DNA from: Lacisediminimonas profundi
GTDB taxonomy: Bacteria > Pseudomonadota > Gammaproteobacteria > Burkholderiales > Burkholderiaceae_D
Assembly: GCF_008831265.1 (NCBI RefSeq)
Contig: NZ_VTTH01000004.1
Span: 372,001 to 436,000 of the forward strand
Direction: 5' to 3'
Length of the DNA stretch: 64,000 nucleotides
In this document: in pieces, positions 1 to 7,798 of the stretch
How positions within the stretch are numbered: the first letter of the stretch is position 1
How the letters are laid out: every line of letters begins with the position of its first letter
Made by a program: the position numbers and the translations under genes
Notes under the pieces: generated by a model
The model's database searches: none
Told to the model about the DNA's origin: nothing
What the model saw: only the letters and a program-made list of their open reading frames with translations

Positions 1-38
1 GTATGGCCAAGGACGATATTCGCCATTCCGTTCGCTGA
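1..38 (+). other. Possible 3' end of an upstream gene
   Basis: The window opens inside a short open frame that ends at a TGA at 36-38. It could be the last codons of a gene beginning outside the window, but too little is visible to name it or to be sure it is coded. Bases 39-152 after it show no gene or clear hairpin terminator. Confidence 0.2.
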
Positions 39-152
39 CCGTCTCCCCGGAAGTGCAATTACTAATACTTCCAAAAAATCCCATGAATATGGCGTTCGGC
101 GCGGGCGGTTTTTGATTACCTTGCCCTTCCTGATACTCATTTCCCTTCATCG

Positions 153-929
153 ATGAAACCGAACAAACAGCCGGACAATCGTTCCGCCGGTGATGTGGTG
201 CTCGATCGTGTCTGTTTCGGCTATACGGAGGAGGCGCCTGCGCTGTTCGAGGGGCTGTGCATGCATGTCAGGGCGGGCGAGATGGCGGCAGTGGTGGGCG
301 AGGCAGGGTGCGGCAAGACCACGCTGCTCCAGATGCTCTGCGGTCTCCATGTGCCCCGGTCGGGCCTGATCCGGGTCGGCGGCTGGTGTGCCGACCCACT
401 GCCTGGACCGGGCCCCCGCATCGGCTTCGTGCCGCGGGAGCCCATGCTGTTTGGCGGATCGGTCTTCAGCAACCTGCGCCTGGCAAATCCGGACGCCGAT
501 GTCGAGCGCATGGTGCAGGCCTGCCAGCTGGCGAACCTGCACCTGACCCTGGGCGCGCACCCCGACGGCTACCACGCCGACATCGGCGAGGGCGGTGCGC
601 TGCTTGATCTCGTCGAACGCCAATGCGTCGGTGTTGCCCGCGCGTTGCTGAAGCGGCCGGACGTCCTGATCCTGGATGACTGTTTCGCCGGACTGCGCGC
701 CGGCTGTCGCAAGCGTCTGCTGGACGCCATCAATGGCTTGAAGGGCATCCTGACCCTGATCGTGACTGCCAGGCGGGTTCCGGCCGGCCTGGATGTCGAC
801 ACCGTGTTCCGCTTGCGCGCCGAGCAGGCGGTTCGCCTGTCCGTGGTCCCGCGCCGGGACGAAGCCGGCCGGTCCGTATCGAGGTGGCGCGGGCCGCACA
901 CCGGCCGGGCCGGCGGTGGGATACAATGA
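153..929 (+). CDS. Degenerate ABC-type ATPase domain protein
   Basis: A 258-residue protein with the fold signature of an ABC exporter nucleotide-binding domain but no membrane domain. The Walker A loop is intact (GEAGCGKT, residues 49-56). The other ATPase motifs are eroded. The Q-loop glutamine is Arg95 (VPREP), the LSGGQ signature is replaced by LLDLVERQ (150-157), the Walker B glutamate is Asp (LILDD, 172-176), and the H-loop histidine is absent (VTARR, 204-208). It may bind nucleotide but probably hydrolyses it poorly. No partner permease is adjacent. Its stop codon overlaps the -10 element of rnpB. Confidence 0.7.
   Translation: MKPNKQPDNRSAGDVVLDRVCFGYTEEAPALFEGLCMHVRAGEMAAVVGEAGCGKTTLLQMLCGLHVPRSGLIRVGGWCADPLPGPGPRIGFVPREPMLFGGSVFSNLRLANPDADVERMVQACQLANLHLTLGAHPDGYHADIGEGGALLDLVERQCVGVARALLKRPDVLILDDCFAGLRAGCRKRLLDAINGLKGILTLIVTARRVPAGLDVDTVFRLRAEQAVRLSVVPRRDEAGRSVSRWRGPHTGRAGGGIQ
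922..927 (+). promoter_or_regulatory. Putative -10 element of rnpB
   Basis: TACAAT lies 7 bases before the predicted 5' end of the RNase P RNA and overlaps the stop codon of the ABC gene. No good -35 hexamer is visible. Confidence 0.5.
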
Positions 930-934
930 CTGCC

Positions 935-1276
935 GAAGCAAGCCAGACAGCCGCTGGCGCGAATGCAAGTTCGCGCGGGAGGAAGGTCCGGACTCCACAG
1001 AGCAGGGTGACGGCTAACGACCGTCCGCCGTGAGGCGCGGAACAGGGCCACAGAGACGAGTCTTCGGGAGCGCGGCGCAAGCCGGTAACGCTCACGAAGG
1101 GTGAAACGCGGTAACCTCCACCCGGAGCAATTCCAAATAGGCACGCGATGATGCTGCTCGCTGAGCGTGCGGGTAGGAAGCTTGAGCCTGCGAGCAATCG
1201 CAGGCCTAGATGAATGGCTGTCATAGCGCCCGGTTCGCCGGTCGCCGTAACAGAATCCGGCCTATCGGCTTGCTTC
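935..1276 (+). ncRNA. rnpB: RNase P RNA, bacterial type A
   Basis: This is the catalytic RNA of RNase P, which matures tRNA 5' ends. The conserved P4 region and its neighbours are present: GAGGAAGGTCCGGACTCC at 979-996 and ACAGAATCCGGCCTAT at 1250-1265. The ends close as the P1 helix, GAAGCAAGCC (935-944) pairing with GGCTTGCTTC (1267-1276). Its length of about 340 nt is normal for proteobacterial type A RNA. Open frames drawn across it are not genes. Confidence 0.97.
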
Positions 1277-1503
1277 GCTTGATTTTCGGTGCGTTTGCAG
1301 TTGACAGACGACAAAGCCTTGCCAGCGGCGGCCGCTATGCTCTTTCCAGAGAGTGCGGCGGCCGTGGGACGGGACGCGCAGGGGCGCGACCTTCAGGTGA
1401 TTTGCGCGAACTGTTCCGATTCCATCCCACGACCGGCGCATTGCTCCCCTCCATTCTTCCCCCGGTGTGTTCTCGCGTTCGTTGTTCGTTTGGTACCCTT
1501 GGT

Positions 1504-1548
1504 TTGATCACTGGCCGTGGCCGATATAGAATCGGGCTTTTACCCGAT
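1504..1548 (+). promoter_or_regulatory. Putative promoter and leader hairpin of the rfaH-like gene
   Basis: TTGATC (1504-1509) and TAGAAT (1527-1532) are spaced by 17 bases. A perfect inverted repeat, ATCGGG (1531-1536) and CCCGAT (1543-1548), begins in the -10 element and would sit at the very start of the transcript. The rest of the gap from 1277 holds only a 10-bp GCGGCGGCCG direct repeat (1325 and 1355) and no convincing gene. Confidence 0.45.
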
Positions 1549-1559
1549 CGGGTTTCTCC

Positions 1560-2048
1560 ATGTTCTGGTACGTTGTCCATACGAAGCCACGTCAGGAATT
1601 TCGGGCCCTGCAGAATCTGGAGCAACAAGGGTATTCGTGTTTCCTTCCGGTGCTGCGGATGCAGATGGTCCGGGGTGGCAGTGTGGAGATGGCTGAAGAG
1701 CCATTGTTCCCACGCTATTTGTTCGTACGCCTTGATTCGTCCGTGACCGGAAAGAGCTGGACTCCTATCCGTTCCACAAAAGGTGTTTCCCGGCTTGTTA
1801 CATTTGGCAACCAGCCTGCCCGGATAGACGACACCTTGATAGAGTCGCTCCAGGCTCGCGAAGCACAGCCGCCTCGTACCTTGTTCACGCCGGGCGACCG
1901 GGTTAGCTGCACAGTTGGTCCTTTCGCAGGCCTGGAAGGGGTGTACCAGATGCTGGATGGCGATGCCCGCGCGCTTGTGCTGATCGAATTGCTCAGCAAG
2001 CCAGTTCGCATGGCCATTCCGGCCGCTCGACTCAGACGCGTTGAATAA
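1560..2048 (+). CDS. rfaH: RfaH/NusG-family transcription antiterminator
   Basis: A 162-residue NusG paralogue. The NGN domain spans roughly residues 1-95, with the typical opening (WYVVHTKP) and the PLFPRYLFVR core strand at 48-57. A KOW-type C-terminal domain follows at about 108-160. Paralogues of this size act on long polysaccharide operons: they bind RNA polymerase paused at an ops sequence and suppress termination. The gene stands first in the locus on the plus strand, just before the WbpM-type dehydratase. The long operon it probably serves is on the minus strand and carries a perfect ops element at 31048-31059. Specialisation as RfaH rather than general NusG is inferred from sequence and context. 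Confidence 0.85.
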   Translation: MFWYVVHTKPRQEFRALQNLEQQGYSCFLPVLRMQMVRGGSVEMAEEPLFPRYLFVRLDSSVTGKSWTPIRSTKGVSRLVTFGNQPARIDDTLIESLQAREAQPPRTLFTPGDRVSCTVGPFAGLEGVYQMLDGDARALVLIELLSKPVRMAIPAARLRRVE

Positions 2049-2102
2049 ACGGGCTGGCCTGGCAACTCCGGGGCGGCGCTCCAACAACTCACTCAAATTT
2101 CG

Positions 2103-4100
2103 ATGTCCCTTCAACGCGTCGCTGTCCCTGTCCTTGCTCTTCCCCGCCTAGCCAAGCGGCTGCTGGTACTCATCGTCGACGCGAGTCTTTGTGCGTTGAC
2201 GGTGTGGCTCGCTTTTTACCTTCGCCTTGGTGAATGGACTTCCATGCGAGGCGACGGCATGCAGGCGCTGCTGGCCTCGATCGGTATTGCGCTGCCCATT
2301 TTCATCGTCTCCGGGCTCTACCGGGCGATCTTCCGATACTCAGGATGGCCGGCCCTGCTGGCCGTGACGAAGGCAATCCTGGTGTACGGGCTGGCTTACG
2401 CCACGATCTTTACCGCCATTGGCATGCATGGCGTGCCACGTACGATAGGGCTGATACAGCCAATCCTGCTCCTGCTCGCCGTCGGCGCATCGCGGGCTCT
2501 TGCTACTTTCTGGCTGGGCGGAATGTATCGCAGCCATTTGCAGCGTGCGCGCCTGCCGAAGGTGCTGATCTACGGCGCGGGCAGCGCAGGCCGTGAACTG
2601 GCCACAGCGATGGTCAATAGTCACGAAATGCAAGCCATCGGTTTTCTGGATGACGACATCCGCCTGCAGGGTAACGTGCTCAATGGCTTGCCCATATACA
2701 GCCCGGATGACGTTGCCGCCCTGGTCGAATCCCTTGGCGTGAGCCACGTGCTGCTGGCCATTCCGTCCGCGACCCGCAAGCGGCGCAACGAGATACTCAA
2801 CGGGATGCTGGATGCCAAAGTTTCAGTCCGGACCCTGCCCACCCTGATCGACCTTGCACAGGGACGTGTCTCGACCACAGACGTGCATGAGCTGGAGATC
2901 GAGGATCTGCTGGGACGTGATCCGGTAACGCCGAACCATATCCTGCTGGGCAAGAACGTTCGGGGCAAGGTAGTGCTCATCACGGGCGCCGGCGGGTCGA
3001 TCGGGAGTGAACTCTGCCGTCAGATCGTGATGCAGGTGCCTCATACATTGCTGCTGGTCGAGCAGAGCGAATTCGCCTTGTATGAGATGCATCAGGAATT
3101 GCTGGCAAAATTGGTCCTGGAGGGACTGTCCGGCGTGAAGCTGGTGCCATTGCTTGCTTCGGTGCAGGACGAGGAGCGCATGCGGGAAGTGATGCTCACG
3201 TGGCGGCCGCATACCGTCTACCACGCTGCTGCCTACAAGCATGTTCCGCTGGTCGAGCACAATCCTGCGGAGGGGATCAAGAACAACGTGTTTGGCACCT
3301 ATACGACCGCGAAGGCGGCGATCGATGCCGGCGCCAGCGATTTCGTGCTGATCAGTACCGACAAGGCGGTGCGGCCCACCAACATAATGGGAGCAAGCAA
3401 GCGGCTGGCGGAGATGGTGCTGCAGGCACTGTCAGCCGAGGTCGATGAAGGGAAATCAGGCAAGCGGGGCACCCAGCTCTCGATGGTCCGATTTGGCAAT
3501 GTGCTGGGCTCCTCCGGTTCCGTGGTGCCGAAATTCCGGCAGCAGATCAAGGACGGCGGCCCGATCACGCTGACCCATCCGGATATCACGCGTTATTTCA
3601 TGACCATCCCCGAGGCGGCCCAACTCGTGATCCAGGCCGGTGCGATGGCCAAAGGCGGAGACGTGTTTGTGCTCGATATGGGCGAGCCAGTGCGTATCGT
3701 GGACCTTGCGCGGCGCATGGCGGAACTGTCCGGGCTGACGATACAGGACGAATGCAATCCGGACGGCGACATCGCCATCAACATCACAGGCCTGCGGCCG
3801 GGTGAAAAACTGTATGAAGAGCTGCTGATCGGTGACAATCCGCAGGCGACGTCCCACCCGCGAATCATGCGCGCTCGCGAAAGCTTCCTGCCATTGCGTG
3901 AACTGGAAGAAAAGCTGCAGGCGCTACGGATGGCGCTCGAAATCAATGATGTGGGTGTGATGCGCCAGTTACTGGCGCAACTCGTATCCGGCTACAGCCC
4001 GAGCGGCGATATCGTCGATTGGGTGCATCTGGAAAATGGCAACGAAGGCGACGGCTTTGGCGAAGCGGCAGGCCGGAGATTGCCTGCATCGCCGCGATAG
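2103..4100 (+). CDS. WbpM/CapD-type nucleoside-diphosphate-sugar 4,6-dehydratase
   Basis: A 665-residue inner-membrane enzyme. About four membrane helices lie in residues 15-140, then a first Rossmann fold (IYGAGSAG, 156-163) and a catalytic SDR domain starting at ITGAGGSIG (293-301). The active site is the Ser-Met-Lys type of this family (S418, M429, K433 in STDKAVRPTNIMGASK). Family members convert UDP-GlcNAc to the 4-keto-6-deoxy-D-xylo sugar nucleotide, the precursor of QuiNAc or FucNAc. Its likely partners are the reductase at 4696-5631 and the sugar phosphate transferase at 4139-4699, which would build the first sugar on undecaprenyl phosphate. It starts 54 bases after the rfaH-like gene and probably shares its transcript. 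Confidence 0.9.
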   Translation: MSLQRVAVPVLALPRLAKRLLVLIVDASLCALTVWLAFYLRLGEWTSMRGDGMQALLASIGIALPIFIVSGLYRAIFRYSGWPALLAVTKAILVYGLAYATIFTAIGMHGVPRTIGLIQPILLLLAVGASRALATFWLGGMYRSHLQRARLPKVLIYGAGSAGRELATAMVNSHEMQAIGFLDDDIRLQGNVLNGLPIYSPDDVAALVESLGVSHVLLAIPSATRKRRNEILNGMLDAKVSVRTLPTLIDLAQGRVSTTDVHELEIEDLLGRDPVTPNHILLGKNVRGKVVLITGAGGSIGSELCRQIVMQVPHTLLLVEQSEFALYEMHQELLAKLVLEGLSGVKLVPLLASVQDEERMREVMLTWRPHTVYHAAAYKHVPLVEHNPAEGIKNNVFGTYTTAKAAIDAGASDFVLISTDKAVRPTNIMGASKRLAEMVLQALSAEVDEGKSGKRGTQLSMVRFGNVLGSSGSVVPKFRQQIKDGGPITLTHPDITRYFMTIPEAAQLVIQAGAMAKGGDVFVLDMGEPVRIVDLARRMAELSGLTIQDECNPDGDIAINITGLRPGEKLYEELLIGDNPQATSHPRIMRARESFLPLRELEEKLQALRMALEINDVGVMRQLLAQLVSGYSPSGDIVDWVHLENGNEGDGFGEAAGRRLPASPR

Positions 4101-4138
4101 CAAGTACTCGCCGGCACTTGGCCGGCTAATGTCGCGGT

Positions 4139-4699
4139 TCAGTGCGAAACGCCATCCCGGGCAAGGACCTTGGCGGCGGTAAGCCACAGGATCTTCAGGT
4201 CCAGCAGGAAAGAGCGGGAACGGAGGTATTCCGCGTCCAGCTTGACCTTGTCAGGGATAGGCAGGTCATCCCGCCCATTTACCTGCGCCCATCCAGTCAG
4301 GCCGGGGACCAGTTCATGAATGCCTTGCTCGGTACGCAGCGCGATCAGGTCATCCTGGTTGAACAGGGCGGGCCGGGGACCGACGAAGCTCATGTCGCCA
4401 TTGAAGATGCTCCACAGTTGCGGAAGTTCATCCAGGCTCGATTTTCGCAGGAAGGAGCCGATGGGGGTCAGGTGGGCTTCCGGGTTGGCAAGCAGATGCG
4501 TGGCCACAGCCGGCGTGCCAACGCGCATGCTACGAAACTTCGGCATGCGGAATATGTGATTGCCACGTCCTATCCTGTCGCTCCAGTACAGCACCGGGCC
4601 GGGTGAGGTCAGTCGAATCGCCAATGCGACGGCGGCGAGCGGCAGCAGCAGGATCAGGCCCGCGACAATGGCGAGCAACAGGTCGAAAGTGCGTTTCAT
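4139..4699 (-). CDS. PglC-type initiating sugar-phosphate transferase
   Basis: A small (186-residue) monotopic phosphoglycosyl transferase. It has one N-terminal membrane helix (about 5-29), the KFRSM motif (54-58), the catalytic Asp-Glu pair (D90-E91 in SSLDELPQ) and the GPRP motif (107-110). It transfers a sugar 1-phosphate from a nucleotide sugar to undecaprenyl phosphate, the first step of repeat-unit assembly at the inner membrane. It lacks the long N-terminal membrane region of WbaP/WcaJ. It is the last gene of the minus-strand operon and overlaps the preceding reductase by 4 bases. The likely substrate is UDP-QuiNAc or a related 6-deoxy-HexNAc, inferred from neighbours. Confidence 0.9.
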   Translation of the reverse strand: MKRTFDLLLAIVAGLILLLPLAAVALAIRLTSPGPVLYWSDRIGRGNHIFRMPKFRSMRVGTPAVATHLLANPEAHLTPIGSFLRKSSLDELPQLWSIFNGDMSFVGPRPALFNQDDLIALRTEQGIHELVPGLTGWAQVNGRDDLPIPDKVKLDAEYLRSRSFLLDLKILWLTAAKVLARDGVSH

Positions 4700-5631
4700 C
4701 GATCGTCAGTCCGGCGATACCATTCAATTGTCTGCTCCAGGCCTTGCTGCAGCGTGAAGGGCGGGATCCAGCCCAGGTCGCGCCGTATTTCCCCGCTGTC
4801 GACGGTCAGCGAGCCCAGCAGCCGTTCGATTTCCTGTTGCTTGCCAAAGATACGGCCCGCCAGCCTGAGCAGGGGAGCGGGTACGCCCACCAGACGTGGC
4901 GAACGGCCCAACTGTCGAGCAATCAACTGCACCAGTTCCCTGGTCGAGACATCGCTGCCGTCGCTGACAAGGTAGGTTTTTCCGGCCGCAGCGGGGTGGT
5001 CTGCGCAGATGGCAATCGCACTGGCCAGGTTGCCGATGTAAACCAGGCTGCGGCGGTTTTCCACGGCGCCGAACGGCAAAGGCAGTCCGCGCTCAACTGC
5101 CCGAACCAGGCGCAGGAAATTTGCGCCAACGCCGGGGCCGTAGACCAGCGGCGGCCTGACCACGACGATCTCGATGCCCGTTTCCTTGCTGATGGCTTGC
5201 AAGCCCAGCTCGGCTTCGGCCTTGGAGCATCCGTACGGGTCCTCGGGCGCAGGCTGGTCGCGACCGGTGAACGCCCCGCTTTCGCCATTTACCTTTACGC
5301 TGCTGACGAAGACCAGCCGGCGCACCCCTTGTCGGGCCGCCTGTCGGGCCAGGTTCAGCGTGCCATGCGTGTTCACTTCACGAAAGGCTGCCAGCGGGTC
5401 AGTGGCGGTGTCCTGCATCACGTGCACGCGCGCGGCGAGGTGGATGACCGTGCTGCATCCTTCCAGCGCAAGCTGCCAGTCGGTCGCAGGCCCGATGTCG
5501 CCAACAACGACATCTGCGCCCGGGCCGGGACGGCGCACGGCGCGCCTGACCTGCTTGCCGCTTGCCTCAAGGCATTGGCAGAGTGTGCGGCCGACAAATC
5601 CGTTGGCTCCGGTGACCAGGACAGCTGACAT
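4696..5631 (-). CDS. SDR reductase/epimerase, UDP-QuiNAc-forming type (WbpV/WreQ-like)
   Basis: A 311-residue extended SDR: glycine motif GANGFVG at 8-14 and catalytic Tyr133/Lys137 (YGCSK). The SSVKVNGE strand is characteristic of reductases that pair with WbpM-type dehydratases to make UDP-QuiNAc. The start at 5631 is chosen because the Rossmann strand begins immediately (MSAVLVTG); a longer frame upstream adds unrelated residues. It would reduce the keto-sugar made by the protein at 2103. Exact stereochemistry cannot be read from sequence. Confidence 0.75.
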   Translation of the reverse strand: MSAVLVTGANGFVGRTLCQCLEASGKQVRRAVRRPGPGADVVVGDIGPATDWQLALEGCSTVIHLAARVHVMQDTATDPLAAFREVNTHGTLNLARQAARQGVRRLVFVSSVKVNGESGAFTGRDQPAPEDPYGCSKAEAELGLQAISKETGIEIVVVRPPLVYGPGVGANFLRLVRAVERGLPLPFGAVENRRSLVYIGNLASAIAICADHPAAAGKTYLVSDGSDVSTRELVQLIARQLGRSPRLVGVPAPLLRLAGRIFGKQQEIERLLGSLTVDSGEIRRDLGWIPPFTLQQGLEQTIEWYRRTDDR

Positions 5632-5651
5632 TCTCGTTTCGCTGGTTCGCT

Positions 5652-6782
5652 TCAGACTGGTTTGGACCACACGGTGCGGTTTACGTAATCGACGTAGCTC
5701 AGCACCACCCGCAATACCTGCTTGGAGACAGGCCCGGCCTCGTAGTCCGGAACCGGCGGCATCACGCGTACCGTACGGTCGTGCTGGGCGACGACCACCC
5801 TGACCGCATCAAGCACGCGATCTTTTTTCAGGCCGGTCATCACCAGCGTGCCCACGTCCATTCCCTCCGGACGCTCGTGCGTGTGACGGATGGTGATCGC
5901 AGGAAGATTGAGCAGCGATGCCTCTTCAGTCAGGCTGCCGCTGTCAGAGACCACGCACAGCGCTTCCATCTGCAGCCTGACGTAATCGGAAAACCCGAAC
6001 GGTTTCAGGAAGCGGATCCGCGGGTCTATCGGTCCGAGGTCCATGGCGTCGAGCCGCTTGCGGGTACGGGGATGGGTGGATACGATCACCGGCACGTCCC
6101 AAGCCGCGGCCAAGGCGTTCAGCGTCTCCAGCAAGTCGCGCAGGTTCTGCGGCGTGTCGACGTTTTCTTCCCGATGGCAGCTGACGATGAAGTAGCGCCC
6201 GCTTTCCAGTTGCATGCGATCGAGCGCGTCCGAGGCCTGTATGCCCGGCCGGTAGTAGTCCAGCACTTCGCGCATGTGGGAGCCGGTCTTGATGATCGTC
6301 TCCGGCGGTATGCCTTCGGCGATCAGGTATCGCCGCGCGTGCTCGGTCAGCACGAGGTTGATGTCGCTCAGGTGGTCAAGCACCTTGCGATTCAGTTCCT
6401 CGGGCACCCGCTGGTCGAAGCAGCGGTTTCCGGCTTCCATGTGAAACACCGGGATCTTGCGTCGTTTCGCGGCGATCACGGCAAGGCAGGAATTGGTGTC
6501 GCCATACAGCAGCAGCGCATCCGGCTTTTCCTGCTCCATCACGGCATCGGACTTCTCGATGACTCGCGCGATGGTTTGCGCAGCGTTGTCGCCGACCGCT
6601 TCCAGGAAATGGTCGGGCTCGCGTATCCCCAGGTCTTCGAAAAATACCCGGTTCAATTCGTAATCGTAGTTTTGCCCGGTGTGCACCAGCACATGCTTCG
6701 TGTGCTGGTCGAACTCCGCGATCACGCGCGACATCTTGATCAGCTCGGGGCGTGTGCCCACAATGGTCATGACTTTAAGCAC
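5652..6782 (-). CDS. Non-hydrolysing UDP-HexNAc 2-epimerase (WecB/FnlC family)
   Basis: A 376-residue GT-B-fold 2-epimerase opening with the family motif (IVGTRPE) and containing HTGQNYD and the C-terminal SDSGSLTEEA segment. In loci with a CapE/FnlA dehydratase and a 4-reductase, this enzyme carries out the last step, inverting C2 to give UDP-L-FucNAc or UDP-L-QuiNAc. It overlaps the dehydratase gene by 8 bases, which supports a joint pathway. The generic WecB role (UDP-ManNAc) is possible but less likely here. Confidence 0.85.
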   Translation of the reverse strand: MLKVMTIVGTRPELIKMSRVIAEFDQHTKHVLVHTGQNYDYELNRVFFEDLGIREPDHFLEAVGDNAAQTIARVIEKSDAVMEQEKPDALLLYGDTNSCLAVIAAKRRKIPVFHMEAGNRCFDQRVPEELNRKVLDHLSDINLVLTEHARRYLIAEGIPPETIIKTGSHMREVLDYYRPGIQASDALDRMQLESGRYFIVSCHREENVDTPQNLRDLLETLNALAAAWDVPVIVSTHPRTRKRLDAMDLGPIDPRIRFLKPFGFSDYVRLQMEALCVVSDSGSLTEEASLLNLPAITIRHTHERPEGMDVGTLVMTGLKKDRVLDAVRVVVAQHDRTVRVMPPVPDYEAGPVSKQVLRVVLSYVDYVNRTVWSKPV

Positions 6783-7785
6783 GGAGTTCTTTCTCGATAT
6801 AGTCCAGCTTCAGCAGCAAGGCCTTGACCTGTTCGACATCGAGCCGCTGCGTGTTGTGCGAGGTGTAGTCGTCGAGATGGGAGATGGTCTCCTCGCCCTC
6901 GCTGAAATATTTTGCATAATTCAGGTCGCGATTGTCGGCCGGTATCCGGTAGTAGCCGCCCATATCCTCGGCATGGGCCATCTCTTCGCGCGAGATCAGG
7001 GATTCGTAAAGCTTTTCGCCGTGGCGCGTGCCGATCACCCGGGTCTCGCTCTTTGCGCCGAACATGTCCTTCAGCGCCTCCGCCAGGTCGCCGACGGTGG
7101 AAGCCGGTGCCTTCTGTACGAAAATGTCGCCCTGCCGGCCGTGCGTGAATGCGTACAGCACCAGGTCGACGGAATCCTCGAGGGACATCAGGAATCGAGT
7201 CATGTTCGGATCGGTGACGGTGACCGGCTTGCCCGCTTTCAGTTGCGACACGAACAGCGGTATGACCGAACCCCGGGACGCCATCACGTTGCCATAACGT
7301 GTCGCGCAGAACACCGTCTCGCCCGCGGCCTGGAGCCGGGCCTTGGCGACCATCAATTTCTCTGCCATCGCCTTGGATATTCCCATGGCGTTGATGGGAT
7401 AGACGGCCTTGTCGGTGCTGAGCACCACCACCCGCTGCACGCCGTTCGCAGTGGCGGCGTTGAGCACGTTCTCGGTGCCAATCACATTGGTGCGCACCGC
7501 TTCCATCGGATAAAACTCGCAGGACGGAACCTGCTTCAGCGCGGCGGCATGGAAAACGTAGTCGACGCCTTTCATTGCCTGCGAAACGCTGTCCGGATCC
7601 CGGACGTCGCCAATGTAGAAGCGCAGCTTCGGATTGTTCAGCGCAATCCTCATGTCTTCCTGCTTTTTCTCGTCGCGGCTGAAGATCCTGATTTCCTTCA
7701 CGCCGGTATCCAGAAACCGATTCAGGACCGTGTTGCCAAATGAACCGGTCCCGCCTGTGATCATCAATACTTTGTCGTCAAACAT
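6775..7785 (-). CDS. Inverting UDP-GlcNAc 4,6-dehydratase/5-epimerase (CapE/FnlA/PseB family)
   Basis: A 336-residue cytoplasmic SDR with GGTGSFG at 11-17, catalytic S123, D125-K126 and the Met-Lys pair M134/K138 (MGISK), typical of inverting dehydratases. The product, UDP-2-acetamido-2,6-dideoxy-L-arabino-hex-4-ulose, is used both by 4-reductases of the L-FucNAc/L-QuiNAc routes and by PseC. No other PseB-like gene lies beside the pse genes, so this enzyme may supply both. It lies between the 2-epimerase and the RmlD-like reductase. Confidence 0.9.
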   Translation of the reverse strand: MFDDKVLMITGGTGSFGNTVLNRFLDTGVKEIRIFSRDEKKQEDMRIALNNPKLRFYIGDVRDPDSVSQAMKGVDYVFHAAALKQVPSCEFYPMEAVRTNVIGTENVLNAATANGVQRVVVLSTDKAVYPINAMGISKAMAEKLMVAKARLQAAGETVFCATRYGNVMASRGSVIPLFVSQLKAGKPVTVTDPNMTRFLMSLEDSVDLVLYAFTHGRQGDIFVQKAPASTVGDLAEALKDMFGAKSETRVIGTRHGEKLYESLISREEMAHAEDMGGYYRIPADNRDLNYAKYFSEGEETISHLDDYTSHNTQRLDVEQVKALLLKLDYIEKELRA

Positions 7786-7798
7786 CTAACAACCTCTA

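Noticed and set aside
1210-1746. Open frame across the 3' end of rnpB and the start of the rfaH-like gene
   Set aside because: It overlaps a structural RNA and a confident gene in another frame, and has no ribosome site or similarity.
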